Positions 50,137 to 60,565 are shown, counted from the stretch's first letter. The stretch is DNA of 64,000 bases from KBS-96 sp963722585 (GCA_963722585.1 CAVRNU010000002.1:62001-126000), one strand, 5' to 3'. Notes: a model not told the origin generated them from the letters alone. Made by a program: numbers and translations.

Positions 50137-51939
50137 GTGGCCATCTTACTAAATACACAAAACCTTTCCAAGTCCTATGGAGCCGATCCGCTCTTCCGCA
50201 ACCTGTCACTCAGTCTTTCGGAAGGCGATTGCCTGGGTCTAGTTGGTCCGAATGGATCCGGCAAATCGACGCTGCTGGAAATTCTGGCGGGCCGACGCCA
50301 GCCTGATGTCGGCGAAGTCGCGCTTCGCAAGAATACACGCCTCAGCTACGTTTCTCAAGACTCAAGCTTCGCGGAGGGTGAAACGGTCAGACAAGTCATT
50401 CGGCGGGCACTCGATCAATCCACGGTCGCGGAAGATGAGAAGCATACGCGCGAAGCAGAAACGCTAAGCCGCGCGGGGCTTCGAGACTTCGACCAGGAAG
50501 CGGCGGCCCTCTCGGGTGGATGGCGAAAACGGCTCGCGCTCGCCGAAGCTCTTGTGGCAAATCCCGGCATTCTGCTTTTGGACGAACCAACCAACCATCT
50601 CGATCTCGCTGGTATCGAATGGCTCGAAAAGGTACTGCAAACCTCCGCCTTCGCATGCATCGTAGTAAGCCACGATCGCTACTTCCTCGAAAATGTCGCC
50701 ACCGGAATGGCCGAGCTGAATCGCGTTTACCCCGGCGGACTGTTTCGCGTTCACGGTCACTACAGCGCCTTTCTCGAAAAGAAAGCCGAATTTCTGGCGG
50801 CCCAATCCAAGCGTCAGGAGGTTCTCGAGAACCGCGTGCGCATTGAGATGAATTGGCTACGGCGGGGTCCCAAAGCCCGCGCCATCAAAGCCAAGGCTCG
50901 CATCGACACCGCGCGTGATTTGATCGGTGAACTCGCCGATCTGAAGGCCCGTACTCGCACCTCCTCCGCCGACATCGACTTCGCGGGCTCCGGTCGCAAA
51001 ACCAAGCGGCTGATTGAAGTCGTGGGTGCCAGCTACGGCTTCGCGGGCAGCCTGTTGTTCGATAACCTCAGTTTCATTGTCACGGCGGGTGAGCGCGTTG
51101 GACTAGTCGGCCCAAATGGCAGTGGCAAGACGACGCTTCTGCGCCTGCTGCGCGATGAAATTCTGCCGCTGGCGGGTGAGATCCGGCGAGCCCCATTGCT
51201 CCGCATCGTTTACTTCGATCAAAATCGCCCTCTCGATCCTGACCTGACTTTACGCCAGGCGCTGTCTCCCAGTGGCGATTCCGTCCTCTATCAGGACCGC
51301 CCAATTCACGTCGCCTCGTGGGCGACGCGCTTTCTCTTCTGTAGCGAGCAGCTTAACCAACCCGTAAGCCGGCTCTCAGGTGGCGAGCGAGCGCGCGTCC
51401 TTATCGCCAATTTGATGCTCGAGCCCGCCGATGTACTGCTGCTCGATGAACCTACCAACGACCTCGACATCCCGACGCTGGAGATCTTGGAAGAAAGTTT
51501 GCTCGAGTTCCGAGGGGCGCTTGTCCTGGTGACACATGACCGTTATCTGCTCGATCGCGTCTCGACCGTCGTCTTAGGCTTCGATGGCAGCGGCGCCGCC
51601 GAACGCTTCGCGGACTACTCGCAGTGGGAGAGTTGGCAAGCGGAACGCAAAAAGAGCAAGCCCAAGCCCGTTGCCAGTTCCGCTCCGATCGCCAAAACCG
51701 CTACGCCAGCGGCTAAAAAGAAAATGTCTTACTTGGATAGCCGCGAATTCGCAACCATCGAGGGCCGCATCGCTGAAGCTGAGCGCGTGCTCGCCGGCGC
51801 ACATGCTCTGCTCGAAGACCCGCAGGTTGCCTACGACCCGCAACGGCTCGCGGACAGTTATCGTGAGATGGAACAGGCGAAGTCTGTGCTTGATGCGCTG
51901 TACGTGCGGTGGGTTGAACTTGAGGAGAAGATCGGTTGA
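50137..51939 (+). CDS. ABC-F family ATPase (Uup-like)
   Basis: 600 residues from a GTG at 50137 with AGGA 12 nt upstream. Two ABC domains: Walker A GPNGSGKS at 37-44 and GPNGSGKT near 325; signatures AALSGGWRKRLAL and VSRLSGGERARVL; Walker B LLLDEPTNHLDL and LLLDEPTNDLDI. The ~80-residue linker (ENRVRIEMNWLRRGPKARAI) is the P-site tRNA interaction motif region, and the C-terminal coiled coil (about 535-600) is the DNA/RNA-binding tail of Uup. ABC-F proteins act on stalled ribosomes; Uup also affects transposon excision and ribosome assembly. Soluble and cytoplasmic. Length matches Uup. It stands alone between recombinase remnants and truncated genes. Confidence 0.93.
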   Translation: MAILLNTQNLSKSYGADPLFRNLSLSLSEGDCLGLVGPNGSGKSTLLEILAGRRQPDVGEVALRKNTRLSYVSQDSSFAEGETVRQVIRRALDQSTVAEDEKHTREAETLSRAGLRDFDQEAAALSGGWRKRLALAEALVANPGILLLDEPTNHLDLAGIEWLEKVLQTSAFACIVVSHDRYFLENVATGMAELNRVYPGGLFRVHGHYSAFLEKKAEFLAAQSKRQEVLENRVRIEMNWLRRGPKARAIKAKARIDTARDLIGELADLKARTRTSSADIDFAGSGRKTKRLIEVVGASYGFAGSLLFDNLSFIVTAGERVGLVGPNGSGKTTLLRLLRDEILPLAGEIRRAPLLRIVYFDQNRPLDPDLTLRQALSPSGDSVLYQDRPIHVASWATRFLFCSEQLNQPVSRLSGGERARVLIANLMLEPADVLLLDEPTNDLDIPTLEILEESLLEFRGALVLVTHDRYLLDRVSTVVLGFDGSGAAERFADYSQWESWQAERKKSKPKPVASSAPIAKTATPAAKKKMSYLDSREFATIEGRIAEAERVLAGAHALLEDPQVAYDPQRLADSYREMEQAKSVLDALYVRWVELEEKIG

Positions 51940-52070
51940 GCGGGATGGTGGTTCGTATCAGCGCAGATGATCTGCTAGAGGTGACTGTGTTCGCGTAGTT
52001 GCTTCTGGAGCGCCGTCGGTAGGTGCGCTGCGTGCTAGCGATACAGCCGTCGTCGTGATGTAATACTTCG

Positions 52071-53096
52071 CTAGCATGTTAGTTTTTCCCAACTGGGAAG
52101 AGATTGTGGGTTGTGCACGTATTCCAGAAATCGGTTCACCAACTGGGCGAAACTGGAACCACTCCGTGCCCGATCCTCCCGCGGAATCACAATGCGAATT
52201 CTTGTCCCGCTGTCTCGAATGGAGAGATTGGGAAATGTGACAGCCAATTGTCTGAGTTGTTTTTCCAGGGCGGCTATCACAGCCGCATGGTTCAGTGCGG
52301 CATTGGGGATCACATCGACTTCAGGAAGGTAATCCTCCTCCTTGGTTTGGCGCACACGAACTGCGGCGCGACTACCCTGATAGAGAACCAGGTAGCTGTC
52401 GTCGCGAGCTCCCAGGCTCTCATATTCCCACTGATCCCGTATCGAGGCATAAACACCCCGAATGGCGAAGAGGGCCGTGTTGTTGCAGTAATACTCCAGT
52501 TGATCATTCTCGATGGCATGATGGAGGAACTCCGGCCAAGCCTTTTCGCCAGTGACTCGCTCAAATTGAGACCGCGTCAGCAGAAGCGGAGTCCGATTGG
52601 CTTTTAGCACCTTGACGTCACGCCGATAATCAATACTTTGATCTGGAAACAGTGACCACATCTCCAAATCGATGAGGTGTGTGCCCACATCGGTAATGCC
52701 CTCTCCCTGCTGGCGAACATCAAAGAACCAGGACGGCCGAAGGTTGACCTTACCATCGCTGAACTTCACAAGGGAGTGCAGGTTTTCCAACTCCACGGCC
52801 GGATTCAACGGAGTTCCCGGCAGCGGATGCCCAAAAATGTCGGGATTGCGCATCAGTTCCCGTTGAATCTGATATGCGATATTGAACCGCTCAGTCATGC
52901 CGTCGTAAGCGATGCGGTGTTTCTCATCCGCCGTATCCAAGGCGGCTTCGAGCAGAGGGAGATCCTTGCTTTCGATAATCCAGCGCTTATCGGCGAAGAC
53001 GTTCTGTCCGGCACGCAAGGAGGACAGGATGCAGCGAATCTTTGGTTCATTCCGTCCCGAAATCACCACGATATTCCCCGGCGATTCCAGCAACAT
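52071..53096 (-). pseudogene. Gfo/Idh-like oxidoreductase, 5' truncated
   Basis: 341 codons from an internal ATG. VVISGRNEPKIRCILSSLRA, NVFADKRWIIESKD and DVGTHLIDLEMWSLF match the later Rossmann strand and the C-terminal dimer domain of putative NAD(P)-dependent oxidoreductases. The expected first ~100 residues with the glycine-rich NAD loop are missing. The frame stays open upstream to about 53168, still with family-like residues (YIGSDFLQRM), then meets a stop exactly where the divergent fragment begins. So the gene lost its 5' end, and any product would lack the cofactor fold. Confidence 0.7.
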
Positions 53097-53149
53097 TCGC
53101 TGTAAAAAGTCAGAGCCAATGTATGGCTGAAGTTCCAGTGTGTCGGATC

Positions 53150-54125
53150 CTAGGTGCGCCCCATGAAATTATGAGCCCGGCCAACCCGAATGAGATCCAC
53201 ATCCTGGGCATGACCGCTACAGCGGCTGGGTCGCTGGTCATGGTTCTCCGAGAATCGGGCCAAAACGCGGTCTTCGTTGGTGATTTCCTTCATTCGCCAC
53301 CGCGCATCGCGGGCATTCGCCGGTTGACACTCGACGAACGAACAAGCTACCCCCACGCCTGGACAAGCGACAGCCGCGCTGTCATCTTCGAATCAAATCG
53401 CAACGGCAACTTTGACCTCTTCAAGCAGTAAATCGACAAGCGTATCCCCGAACCCATCGTTGCGACGCCGGTTACGGAGATGCTGCCGCAAATGGGGCCT
53501 GATGGTCACTTCGTTTTGTACGAAGCCCGAGCTCATCAAATCGAGCCGGGAGATAACAAATTGATGCGTGTACCGGTAGAGGGCGGAACGCCGGAGGAGG
53601 TTCCAATCAGAGGACGGCTGGACGAGTTTCGCTGCGCACTTGGCCGCGGCAAACGGTGTGTGTTGAGAACCACGGTACGAGGAGAATACTACGCTTATTA
53701 TGACCTGGACCCGATTGCAGGCAAGGGACGTGAATTGGCTCGCACGAAGTGGATTCCCGAAATTCTTGGGGGATTGGGATATTTCTCCCGACGGCAGGTA
53801 CGTGGCAATTCCAAACCACGACTCGCAAGCTGCACGGATCCGTGTGGTGGCTTTGGAACCAGGTCCTAACGAACCACGAGAACACGAAGTGGTGCTGCCA
53901 GGCCTGACCGATTTGCACGGTTTGGTGTGGGCTGCCGACGGGGACGCGTGGTTCGTATCCGTGGAAACGACGGTCGGCAACCGGTTGCTGTATGTCTATT
54001 TGGACGGCCGATTCCATTCCTTGGGAGACATTCAAGGCTGGGCCGTACCGTCTCCGGACGGCCGCCGCGTGGCCTTCCTGGACCGCATCGTTGCTACCAA
54101 TGCCTGGATCATCAAGCGGCGTTAA
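53150..54125 (+). pseudogene. PD40 beta-propeller fragment, disrupted
   Basis: WD40-like PD40 repeats typical of the C-terminal part of acidobacterial serine/threonine kinases or TolB-like proteins: RRLTLDERTSYPHAWTSDSR, FESNRNGNFDLFK, MLPQMGPDGHFVLYEAR. A stop TAA at 53429-53431 replaces a likely CAA in the same frame. In the G run at 53768-53772 the frame shifts, after which DWDISPDGRYVAIPNHDSQA and SLGDIQGWAVPSPDGRRVAF are read. The N-terminus, where a kinase or transmembrane part would be, is missing. It abuts the truncated oxidoreductase head to head. Confidence 0.75.
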
Positions 54126-54257
54126 GTCAGTCGCTGGCCACTATTCATCGAGTATGTTCTAGGTTTCCTCGCGGCTTCCCGATACATATGCGCCGAATAT
54201 GAGGCGTATGAGGAATTGTAAAGATCAATCGATGAAGACATGATCGTAGCGCTCTTC

Positions 54258-57200
54258 TTAAACCAGCCGTCCCCACGCGCCCCAGAAATCGCGCCGCCTG
54301 AGCAATCGCCGCGGATTCACTGCCAGCAGGGGCTGCCGCATAACGGGAGTTCGCCACGCCGATGAATTCGCGTCGCACGCTTGCGGAACTGCGGGTATCC
54401 ATTGGCTCACCGACGGCTCGGTAACGCCATTCGATGGAAGCGATCCATTGGGCAGCTTCAGTACTTCATAATTCAGCGAATACACATTGCGCCAGTAATC
54501 TACCGTCACCTTCGCCGCATTGAAACCCATCGTGGTCGAAAGTGGATTAGTGCCGGTTTGATTGGGATCGTAGATGTCGAGCCGGTACACGGAATTACTG
54601 GACGAAAGGACATAGATCAACCCGCTGAATTCCACGGCGATATCCAGGTACTGTGTGCCAGCGCCGCCCGTCTCACTAAAGTTCAGGAAGTAAGGCGTAG
54701 GTTGTTTTGTGAAGTGCCGCACCGCATTTGAGGCCAGATCCACCGCGTGAATGCGATTGTTGCCGGACTCGAGAATGAGGATCACGCCATCGGAGGTGAT
54801 CGTGGTCACCGTTGGCGCATCGAACAAGCCCGGCCGCGTTCCCAATCCCCCGTGGAGATTCGCGAGCAGGCTCACTCCCGCTTCCGCATCCGACACCGGC
54901 GCGGCGGGAAGATGCAGCGACTCCATTCTGCTGTTTTCGCTGTTGATACTGACCAGCGCGCCCGCCGGATGAAGCAGCACGTCGTCTGGATTGAGATTGA
55001 ACTTGCCCCACGCATTGTTCTCGTGCGGATTGGCAAACGAAGGCGGCATAAGCTGAACCTGGCGCACCAAATTCTGGTTGTTCGTGGTGTCGAGATAATA
55101 ATTCAAACCCGGCCTGCCTAGCGGATCGTACACTAGCTTCGTTCCGGGCTCGATCGCGCAAGGCGTGAATGCGTATCCATTTTGCGCGTTGCCGCCAGAT
55201 CCATTCGAAATGAAAATGTTCGCCATCTGATCCAGTTGCCCGGCGCCTCCCGGATTGCAGCTATCTGTGCTATACGACTGCCACCCATAGCCCAGATAAC
55301 CGAGAGAACTCACCGTGATGTTGCGGAAGCTGCAAAGATTGCCCGGATTCGACTGGCAAAACGATGGCGCCGACGGGACCGGCGGGGCGGCCGCACAAGC
55401 CCAGACGTGGTTGCCTTGCGCATCCAGCGTGGTTTTTTGCTTGTGGTGATATATGGTAGCGGATGTAATGGGCAACTGGACTTCTGTAATGGTAATGCTT
55501 GGGGCGGCACTGACGTCGTTGCTGCCGGTAACACTTCCATGTCCGACGAGCGTCCCATCCGTCGTATAAAAAGCGACGCTCACCGTGACATTGCCGCCCA
55601 ACGGAACGCCTTGGAACACCACCGGCGGCAAGGTCTTAACCGTTTCGCCCGGCATTTTGAGATTTTGCACATGGGGTGTACCGTTATCGAAAATCGCCGT
55701 AACCGTATAGGTGGCCGCCGCGGCCGGAAATCCTCCTTTATCGCCCGGATCCGGATTGAGAGTCACGTTTAGATCGTGCGTACCCACCAGGCTATAGGCG
55801 TAGGTCCACGGCGAAAGCACCACTTCGCAGGCGGTTTCGGCGATTTCGGCTTCCGCGCCGAGAGCGCCAATCGCCTGCAGAATGGCACCGACAATCGGTA
55901 TCGCATCCTCAAAGGCCGTGGTCACCTCCGCCTCGGCGAGAAACGCGGCCAAGCTCTCGAGCAAGGACTTGAGTGGTCCCGCCGGATTTAACAGCCCCTT
56001 GACGAGTGCCCTCCAAAATATGGTTGCAAACTGAGCCGCCGTTCCGCCCGCGGCGCTGTTGAAAAACTCGATCAAAGCTCCGTTGACCGATGGAATGACC
56101 ACCGTCTTGATACAGACATCCACCTGAGCGCCAATCGCGAACGCAATCAACAAAGCGGGAAGGCTCAGGTTGAACACCGATGTCATGACGATGCCAAAAA
56201 ATTCGGTGTCCTGGTGCGTATGTGAGCCGAGTCCCAACCCGCTCGCAAGAATATTTGCACTCGAAGCGACGGAAGTAGGAAAAGGGAAAGTGACCGCATT
56301 TTTCGAGGCCTGTACCGGAATGCCGAAGATCGTAAACTCGGGGGTTATCGTCCCAATAAAGACCTCGCTGTTTTGGGTATCGAGGCCAAACGCATTGTTG
56401 TCGCCTATTCCCGGCGGCAGTTTCGACTTGGGTACAACCTTCCCGTTGGCATCGTAAAACTGAATGAACAGGCCAAGCCACCGAAGATACCAATTGGTGA
56501 AATTGAGCGTGACGGTGACCGTGTCGCCCGAGACGGATGTATTGGCATCGAGACTGTAACCGTTAAAGTTCGGAGTAATGTTCGAGAGCGCATAATTGAC
56601 GCCGGGCGTGCTCTCGAGAGCGCCAGCCGCTACGGGACTCTGGGTCACGCTGGTGATGCCATCGTTGCGGCACCAGATCACGCCCGTCAGATTCGTTGCC
56701 GACAGGCTTTCCGCTCCCGCGGAGACATCCGTCCCGAGCGTCGTGTCGTTCTTGACAGCCGACGAGGTAGGTTTCATCGCGCCCGCCACAAACGTGTTGA
56801 TCGAGGGCTGCCATTGGGCGTTATACAGAATCAGTCCTTTGTTATTGCCGGTCGTATTTTTGAGGGGAGTAACACCATCGTCGTCCGTATACGGAACCAA
56901 TGTCGCCCAGCCACCCGAGTTGTTTGCGGTGGCGAATTGCTGGGGCGTAGCTGGTCCGGCTGCTTCCAGTTGCTGGCTCAATTGAAATGTGTCCCGTGCG
57001 CTGATGAGGTTGTTCTGAATGTGCGAGGCGCTGTTCGGGTCGGCGCTCAGCATCTCCGGATGCACATTCACCATCGCCTTCGCCCAGTCGGTGGAATCGA
57101 CAACATCCTGCTCGTCGAAAACGTCTTGGAGGCTTGTCGCTGCGGTCAAGCCATATTTCATGCGCTTAGCCGACAGAGGCAGCGAATCTCCGGCGAGGAG

Positions 57201-57653
57201 GCCTTTGCTGGCCATGGCATACGCATAACTAACGCTGGTCTGCGGAACGTACAGGTACATGTTCGACATGTCCCAGGTTCCGGTCGTTGTGTTGGGGTTC
57301 TTAATCGTGTAAGAGAGCTGCACCGCGTTGGCCGGCAACTGGACGTTTGCGAGAACGTGCGTGATCGCAGTCGTGGGCAGCGCCTGAACGAACCTGTTGG
57401 TCTGGCGCGCGCTTGCAAGAGCCTGGCTCGAAGCGCTCGCCGGAGCCAATAGATACCGGTTCTTGCCCATCACCAGGTAATAGGTGTGCCCTTCGTAATC
57501 CTCATGCGAAAAGTTGAAAAACAGTGTGCGGAGTTCCGTCGCCGGTGCCGCGGCCGATTCGAGATGAGGAGCCAGCGCGAGCGTCGCTCCGGCCGCAGCA
57601 GCTGCGCCTAGAAATTCCCGGCGCGACGCTCCGTTTGTTTTCTGTTCTGGCAT
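54258..57653 (-). CDS. Very large Tat-exported protein with hydrophobic core and C-terminal repeat domain
   Basis: 1131 residues. Twin-arginine signal SRREFLGAAAAAGATLALA at 10-28. An N-terminal ~300 residues of beta-rich sequence (LFFNFSHEDYEGHTYYLVMG) is followed by FTNWYLRWLGLFIQFYDANG and a long hydrophobic helical stretch near 490-620 (FNLSLPALLIAFAIGAQVDV, FLAEAEVTTAFEDAIPIVGA). An Ig-like beta region (DLNVTLNPDP, NVTVSVAFYTTDGTL) precedes a C-terminal NHL/beta-propeller-like part (VTTITSDGVILILESGNNRI, IHAVDLASNAVRHF, GLIYVLSSSNSVYRLDIYD). The last ~25 residues are Arg-rich and look abnormal. CAGGAGATTGAC gives a clear ribosome binding site. No family matches the whole. It forms an operon with the pentapeptide-repeat gene, 17 nt upstream. 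Confidence 0.8.
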   Translation of the reverse strand: MPEQKTNGASRREFLGAAAAAGATLALAPHLESAAAPATELRTLFFNFSHEDYEGHTYYLVMGKNRYLLAPASASSQALASARQTNRFVQALPTTAITHVLANVQLPANAVQLSYTIKNPNTTTGTWDMSNMYLYVPQTSVSYAYAMASKGLLAGDSLPLSAKRMKYGLTAATSLQDVFDEQDVVDSTDWAKAMVNVHPEMLSADPNSASHIQNNLISARDTFQLSQQLEAAGPATPQQFATANNSGGWATLVPYTDDDGVTPLKNTTGNNKGLILYNAQWQPSINTFVAGAMKPTSSAVKNDTTLGTDVSAGAESLSATNLTGVIWCRNDGITSVTQSPVAAGALESTPGVNYALSNITPNFNGYSLDANTSVSGDTVTVTLNFTNWYLRWLGLFIQFYDANGKVVPKSKLPPGIGDNNAFGLDTQNSEVFIGTITPEFTIFGIPVQASKNAVTFPFPTSVASSANILASGLGLGSHTHQDTEFFGIVMTSVFNLSLPALLIAFAIGAQVDVCIKTVVIPSVNGALIEFFNSAAGGTAAQFATIFWRALVKGLLNPAGPLKSLLESLAAFLAEAEVTTAFEDAIPIVGAILQAIGALGAEAEIAETACEVVLSPWTYAYSLVGTHDLNVTLNPDPGDKGGFPAAAATYTVTAIFDNGTPHVQNLKMPGETVKTLPPVVFQGVPLGGNVTVSVAFYTTDGTLVGHGSVTGSNDVSAAPSITITEVQLPITSATIYHHKQKTTLDAQGNHVWACAAAPPVPSAPSFCQSNPGNLCSFRNITVSSLGYLGYGWQSYSTDSCNPGGAGQLDQMANIFISNGSGGNAQNGYAFTPCAIEPGTKLVYDPLGRPGLNYYLDTTNNQNLVRQVQLMPPSFANPHENNAWGKFNLNPDDVLLHPAGALVSINSENSRMESLHLPAAPVSDAEAGVSLLANLHGGLGTRPGLFDAPTVTTITSDGVILILESGNNRIHAVDLASNAVRHFTKQPTPYFLNFSETGGAGTQYLDIAVEFSGLIYVLSSSNSVYRLDIYDPNQTGTNPLSTTMGFNAAKVTVDYWRNVYSLNYEVLKLPNGSLPSNGVTEPSVSQWIPAVPQACDANSSAWRTPVMRQPLLAVNPRRLLRRRDFWGAWGRLV

Positions 57654-57670
57654 GTCAATCTCCTGAGTTT

Positions 57671-60565
57671 CTATTTACTCGTGCTTGCGGCTTGTTGTGC
57701 CGCCTTGATCCAGTTCTGATCGGGCTGGCATATCGGCGTACCCGACTTTGGCGCAGGCGTGAACGTCGAGTCGAACTGATACGAGGCATACTGGCTGATG
57801 TCCACGCGGCTTTTCCAATGCGGGTTGGGCGTTGTGCCATCGGTCAGGAACGGGTTGCCGCAGCCGTTCGGATAACTGTTGCCATCCGGGCAAGTTACGG
57901 TGGAATCTGTCTTGGGCACGAACGTGCTACTGGTGTAGAACATTTCTGCGCATACGCTCTGCCCGGGCGTGTTCCAATAGCCGGCAAAAGTGGTGTGGTC
58001 CCCGTTCAAAACCAGGTAAATGGCGTTGCTCCCGCTGAAATCCACAAAGGCGTTCTCAAGAGAGAGCCGGTTCTGCAACATCACATTCGCGAGATTCGCG
58101 CCCTGCAAAAAAGCTGCGGCAAACCCCGAGTTCGTGCCCGATACATCCGCCGACAGCCTGGCCTTGGCGAAATTAGCGCCCGCCAGGAAAGCGTTTGCGA
58201 AACGGACACCCTGCGCAACGGCGCCCGTGAAATCGACGCCGAACAGGTATGCGTTCGCAAATTGCGTGTTGTTCATCGTCGCTCCCTCCGCAGTTGCGCA
58301 CCCGTTGGTAAAGCCTGTATTACTATCGGGAGCGCACGTTCCCGTCCCCGCTGCCGTTGTTCCATAAAAACTGGCGTCGGTGAAGTCGGCACCGCTGAGC
58401 TGAGCTTTCGAAAGGTTCACGTTTCTCAGGAATGCGCCGGTAAGAGTCGCTGCGGGCGCGGCTGCCTGACTCGGAGGCTTTGTCAAATACGCGCCGCTCA
58501 TATTCGCGCCGTCCAGGTTCACGCCGTTTAGCTGAGCCCCAAACAGTTTGGCTCCGCTCAAATTGACATGCCTCAGGCTGGTATTGCTGAAAATCGTCTG
58601 CGTGAGATCGGCTCCCGTGAGCGCGGCGTAGTCGAGAACGACTTGCTCGAGCGATACACCGCCGAGCTCCGCACCGGTCAGGTCCAGCGGATTCTTCTCG
58701 CTCGATAACTGCATCCCCGGTTTCAAATCGACAAACACCGCACCGGTCAGGTTTGCGTCCTTCCACAAAGCTGGAGGAAGGATCGCCGTCGAGAGCCGTG
58801 TATACGACAGGTTGCTGCGGCAGCTCGAGCTCGAAATCCACTGCACGTTTGTCCAGGTCAACTGCGTCAGATCCCGCGGATTCTGGCTCGTTCCGGAAAA
58901 GTCCACGCAAGTGAGCTTGGCCCCGGCAAAATCGGCTCCCGTCAGCGTCGAGCCTTCAAAATTTACACTCGAAAGCGTCGCGTTAATCAGCTTGGCTCCG
59001 CTCAGATTCGTGCCGCCGCTGAACCCGACGTTGGTCAGATTCGCTCCGGTCATATCGGCCTGCTGCCAGTTCGAGCCTTGCAGGTTGAAATTCGACAGAT
59101 TGGTATTCACGAGCCGGCAATTCGGACATCCCCAACTGGTGTTGCCCCGGCCGTCGAGGAGGAAGCTGTCTATGGGAACGATGAGGTTGGCATCGAACAA
59201 CTGGGCGGGAAGACAGGCTGCATCGTTCGCGATGAAGTAGGATTGGGATGGTGTTCCGCCCGGCGCGGTAATCGTAGACAGTTGCACCGTAGTGTTGTTG
59301 CTCAATCGGACCGAGAAATATTGATTTTTGTAGCTCGGATAGCCGTCAATTGAATAACTGTCGGGGTCGAAGGAGTTGGTGGCAACCGCCGCGTGGCCCT
59401 GATAGTTGCATTTCTCAAAGAAACCGACTTCTCCCTGATTGAGTGTTCCCAACTGGCTTCCATCGGGGTAGTAGCGGTACTGTAACCACATTTTTGTGGG
59501 CTGTGGGGATCCAGGGTTCTTAAGTAAGCCCCGCATTGTGTTGGGATTGAACGGGGTGGATTGGCTGGTGAAGTATAAGGTGTCTGGTCCGGCCGGCCAG
59601 GTGAATGTGAACTGACTGTGGCCCAAATCGTTGATTTGGAGTTTTTGGTGATAGAACGTGTTGGGGATCTGAGCGAAGTAATCGCAGGTATCGGGCCGGA
59701 GATTGCAGTTGTGATTGCCGCTGACAAGAACCCAGTCAGTGTCGATACTGGTCTCGTACAACATGTCCAAAAAAAATCCTGGAGCCCCGAGTGGAACCGG
59801 GTGGCCTTTGGCTGGAAAGCTAAATAGCGAGGTCTCATCCCATCGGTACGCGCTGAAGTCGGCTATGATCGGCATGTCGCTGGTATAAATGCCTCCCAAA
59901 TTCCGTGGAGGAGGCAGTGGCCGGAGGACCCCACCAACAAGTTGCGTGCCTAGCGGTGTAATGGCCCAATAGCCGCCCAATGGATTGCCGTTGGCATCGT
60001 GGAGCGGCGGGCCTGGCTCATCGACACCGACAAACGTCAGTAGCTGCGAATCGGGAACCGCATTCGAATGCGAAATTTGCACCGTATACGTGCCTTCCGC
60101 AAGTTCGGCCTGTCGGCAGTGCTGCCCGCGCGGCATGGTAAAAATCACCGTGCCTGCTCCGTCCTTCAAAACCAGCCCCGTGTAGTACGGGTCGCTGCCA
60201 CTCAGACAGAAGAAATGGCTCCCACTTTGCAACCCATAGCGAACGGCCGGCTCGTCAGGTCCAGCGGGCAAATTATTATCAAGAAGAACCGACTGCTGCG
60301 GCCCCGCCACAAGATTGGGGTTTTCGGCAAACTCCTCGGAACGGAGCACCTTGCGCGGCGATGTGTTCTCGTCCACCTGAGCGGCAATAGAAAGCGTTGC
60401 GGATAGGAGCACTACAGGTAAAAGGAGAAGTGCTTTACGCGATACGCAATGCTTCGGCGGTTCGCGGCGTCCGAAGGCATGCCACCCGCCAACCGCTTCC
60501 TTGAAGACCGTACTGAACATCTTCTTCTGATCGGTAAAGCGCGAATAGTGGCTAGCCGGGATCAT
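57671..60565 (-). CDS. Exported pentapeptide-repeat protein
   Basis: 964 residues from the ATG at 60565 (GGAGA about 14 nt before; an internal ATG at 60520 just before the signal is an alternative). Signal region: RKALLLLPVVLLSATLSIAA near 44-63. A beta-rich region follows to about 480 (YTVQISHSNAVPDSQLLTFV; FPAKGHPVPLGAPGFFLDML). Pentapeptide repeats A(D/N)Lxx fill about 485-840: NLSNFNLQGSNWQQADMTGA, TGADFAGAKLTCVDFSG, LTGADLTQTIFSN, NLDGANMSGAYLT, FANAFLAGANFAKARL. They form a right-handed quadrilateral beta helix. Most pentapeptide proteins are cytosolic; an exported one this long is unusual. Cys are common outside the repeats. First gene of the operon with the Tat-exported giant; divergent from the G8 protein. 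Confidence 0.85.
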   Translation of the reverse strand: MIPASHYSRFTDQKKMFSTVFKEAVGGWHAFGRREPPKHCVSRKALLLLPVVLLSATLSIAAQVDENTSPRKVLRSEEFAENPNLVAGPQQSVLLDNNLPAGPDEPAVRYGLQSGSHFFCLSGSDPYYTGLVLKDGAGTVIFTMPRGQHCRQAELAEGTYTVQISHSNAVPDSQLLTFVGVDEPGPPLHDANGNPLGGYWAITPLGTQLVGGVLRPLPPPRNLGGIYTSDMPIIADFSAYRWDETSLFSFPAKGHPVPLGAPGFFLDMLYETSIDTDWVLVSGNHNCNLRPDTCDYFAQIPNTFYHQKLQINDLGHSQFTFTWPAGPDTLYFTSQSTPFNPNTMRGLLKNPGSPQPTKMWLQYRYYPDGSQLGTLNQGEVGFFEKCNYQGHAAVATNSFDPDSYSIDGYPSYKNQYFSVRLSNNTTVQLSTITAPGGTPSQSYFIANDAACLPAQLFDANLIVPIDSFLLDGRGNTSWGCPNCRLVNTNLSNFNLQGSNWQQADMTGANLTNVGFSGGTNLSGAKLINATLSSVNFEGSTLTGADFAGAKLTCVDFSGTSQNPRDLTQLTWTNVQWISSSSCRSNLSYTRLSTAILPPALWKDANLTGAVFVDLKPGMQLSSEKNPLDLTGAELGGVSLEQVVLDYAALTGADLTQTIFSNTSLRHVNLSGAKLFGAQLNGVNLDGANMSGAYLTKPPSQAAAPAATLTGAFLRNVNLSKAQLSGADFTDASFYGTTAAGTGTCAPDSNTGFTNGCATAEGATMNNTQFANAYLFGVDFTGAVAQGVRFANAFLAGANFAKARLSADVSGTNSGFAAAFLQGANLANVMLQNRLSLENAFVDFSGSNAIYLVLNGDHTTFAGYWNTPGQSVCAEMFYTSSTFVPKTDSTVTCPDGNSYPNGCGNPFLTDGTTPNPHWKSRVDISQYASYQFDSTFTPAPKSGTPICQPDQNWIKAAQQAASTSK

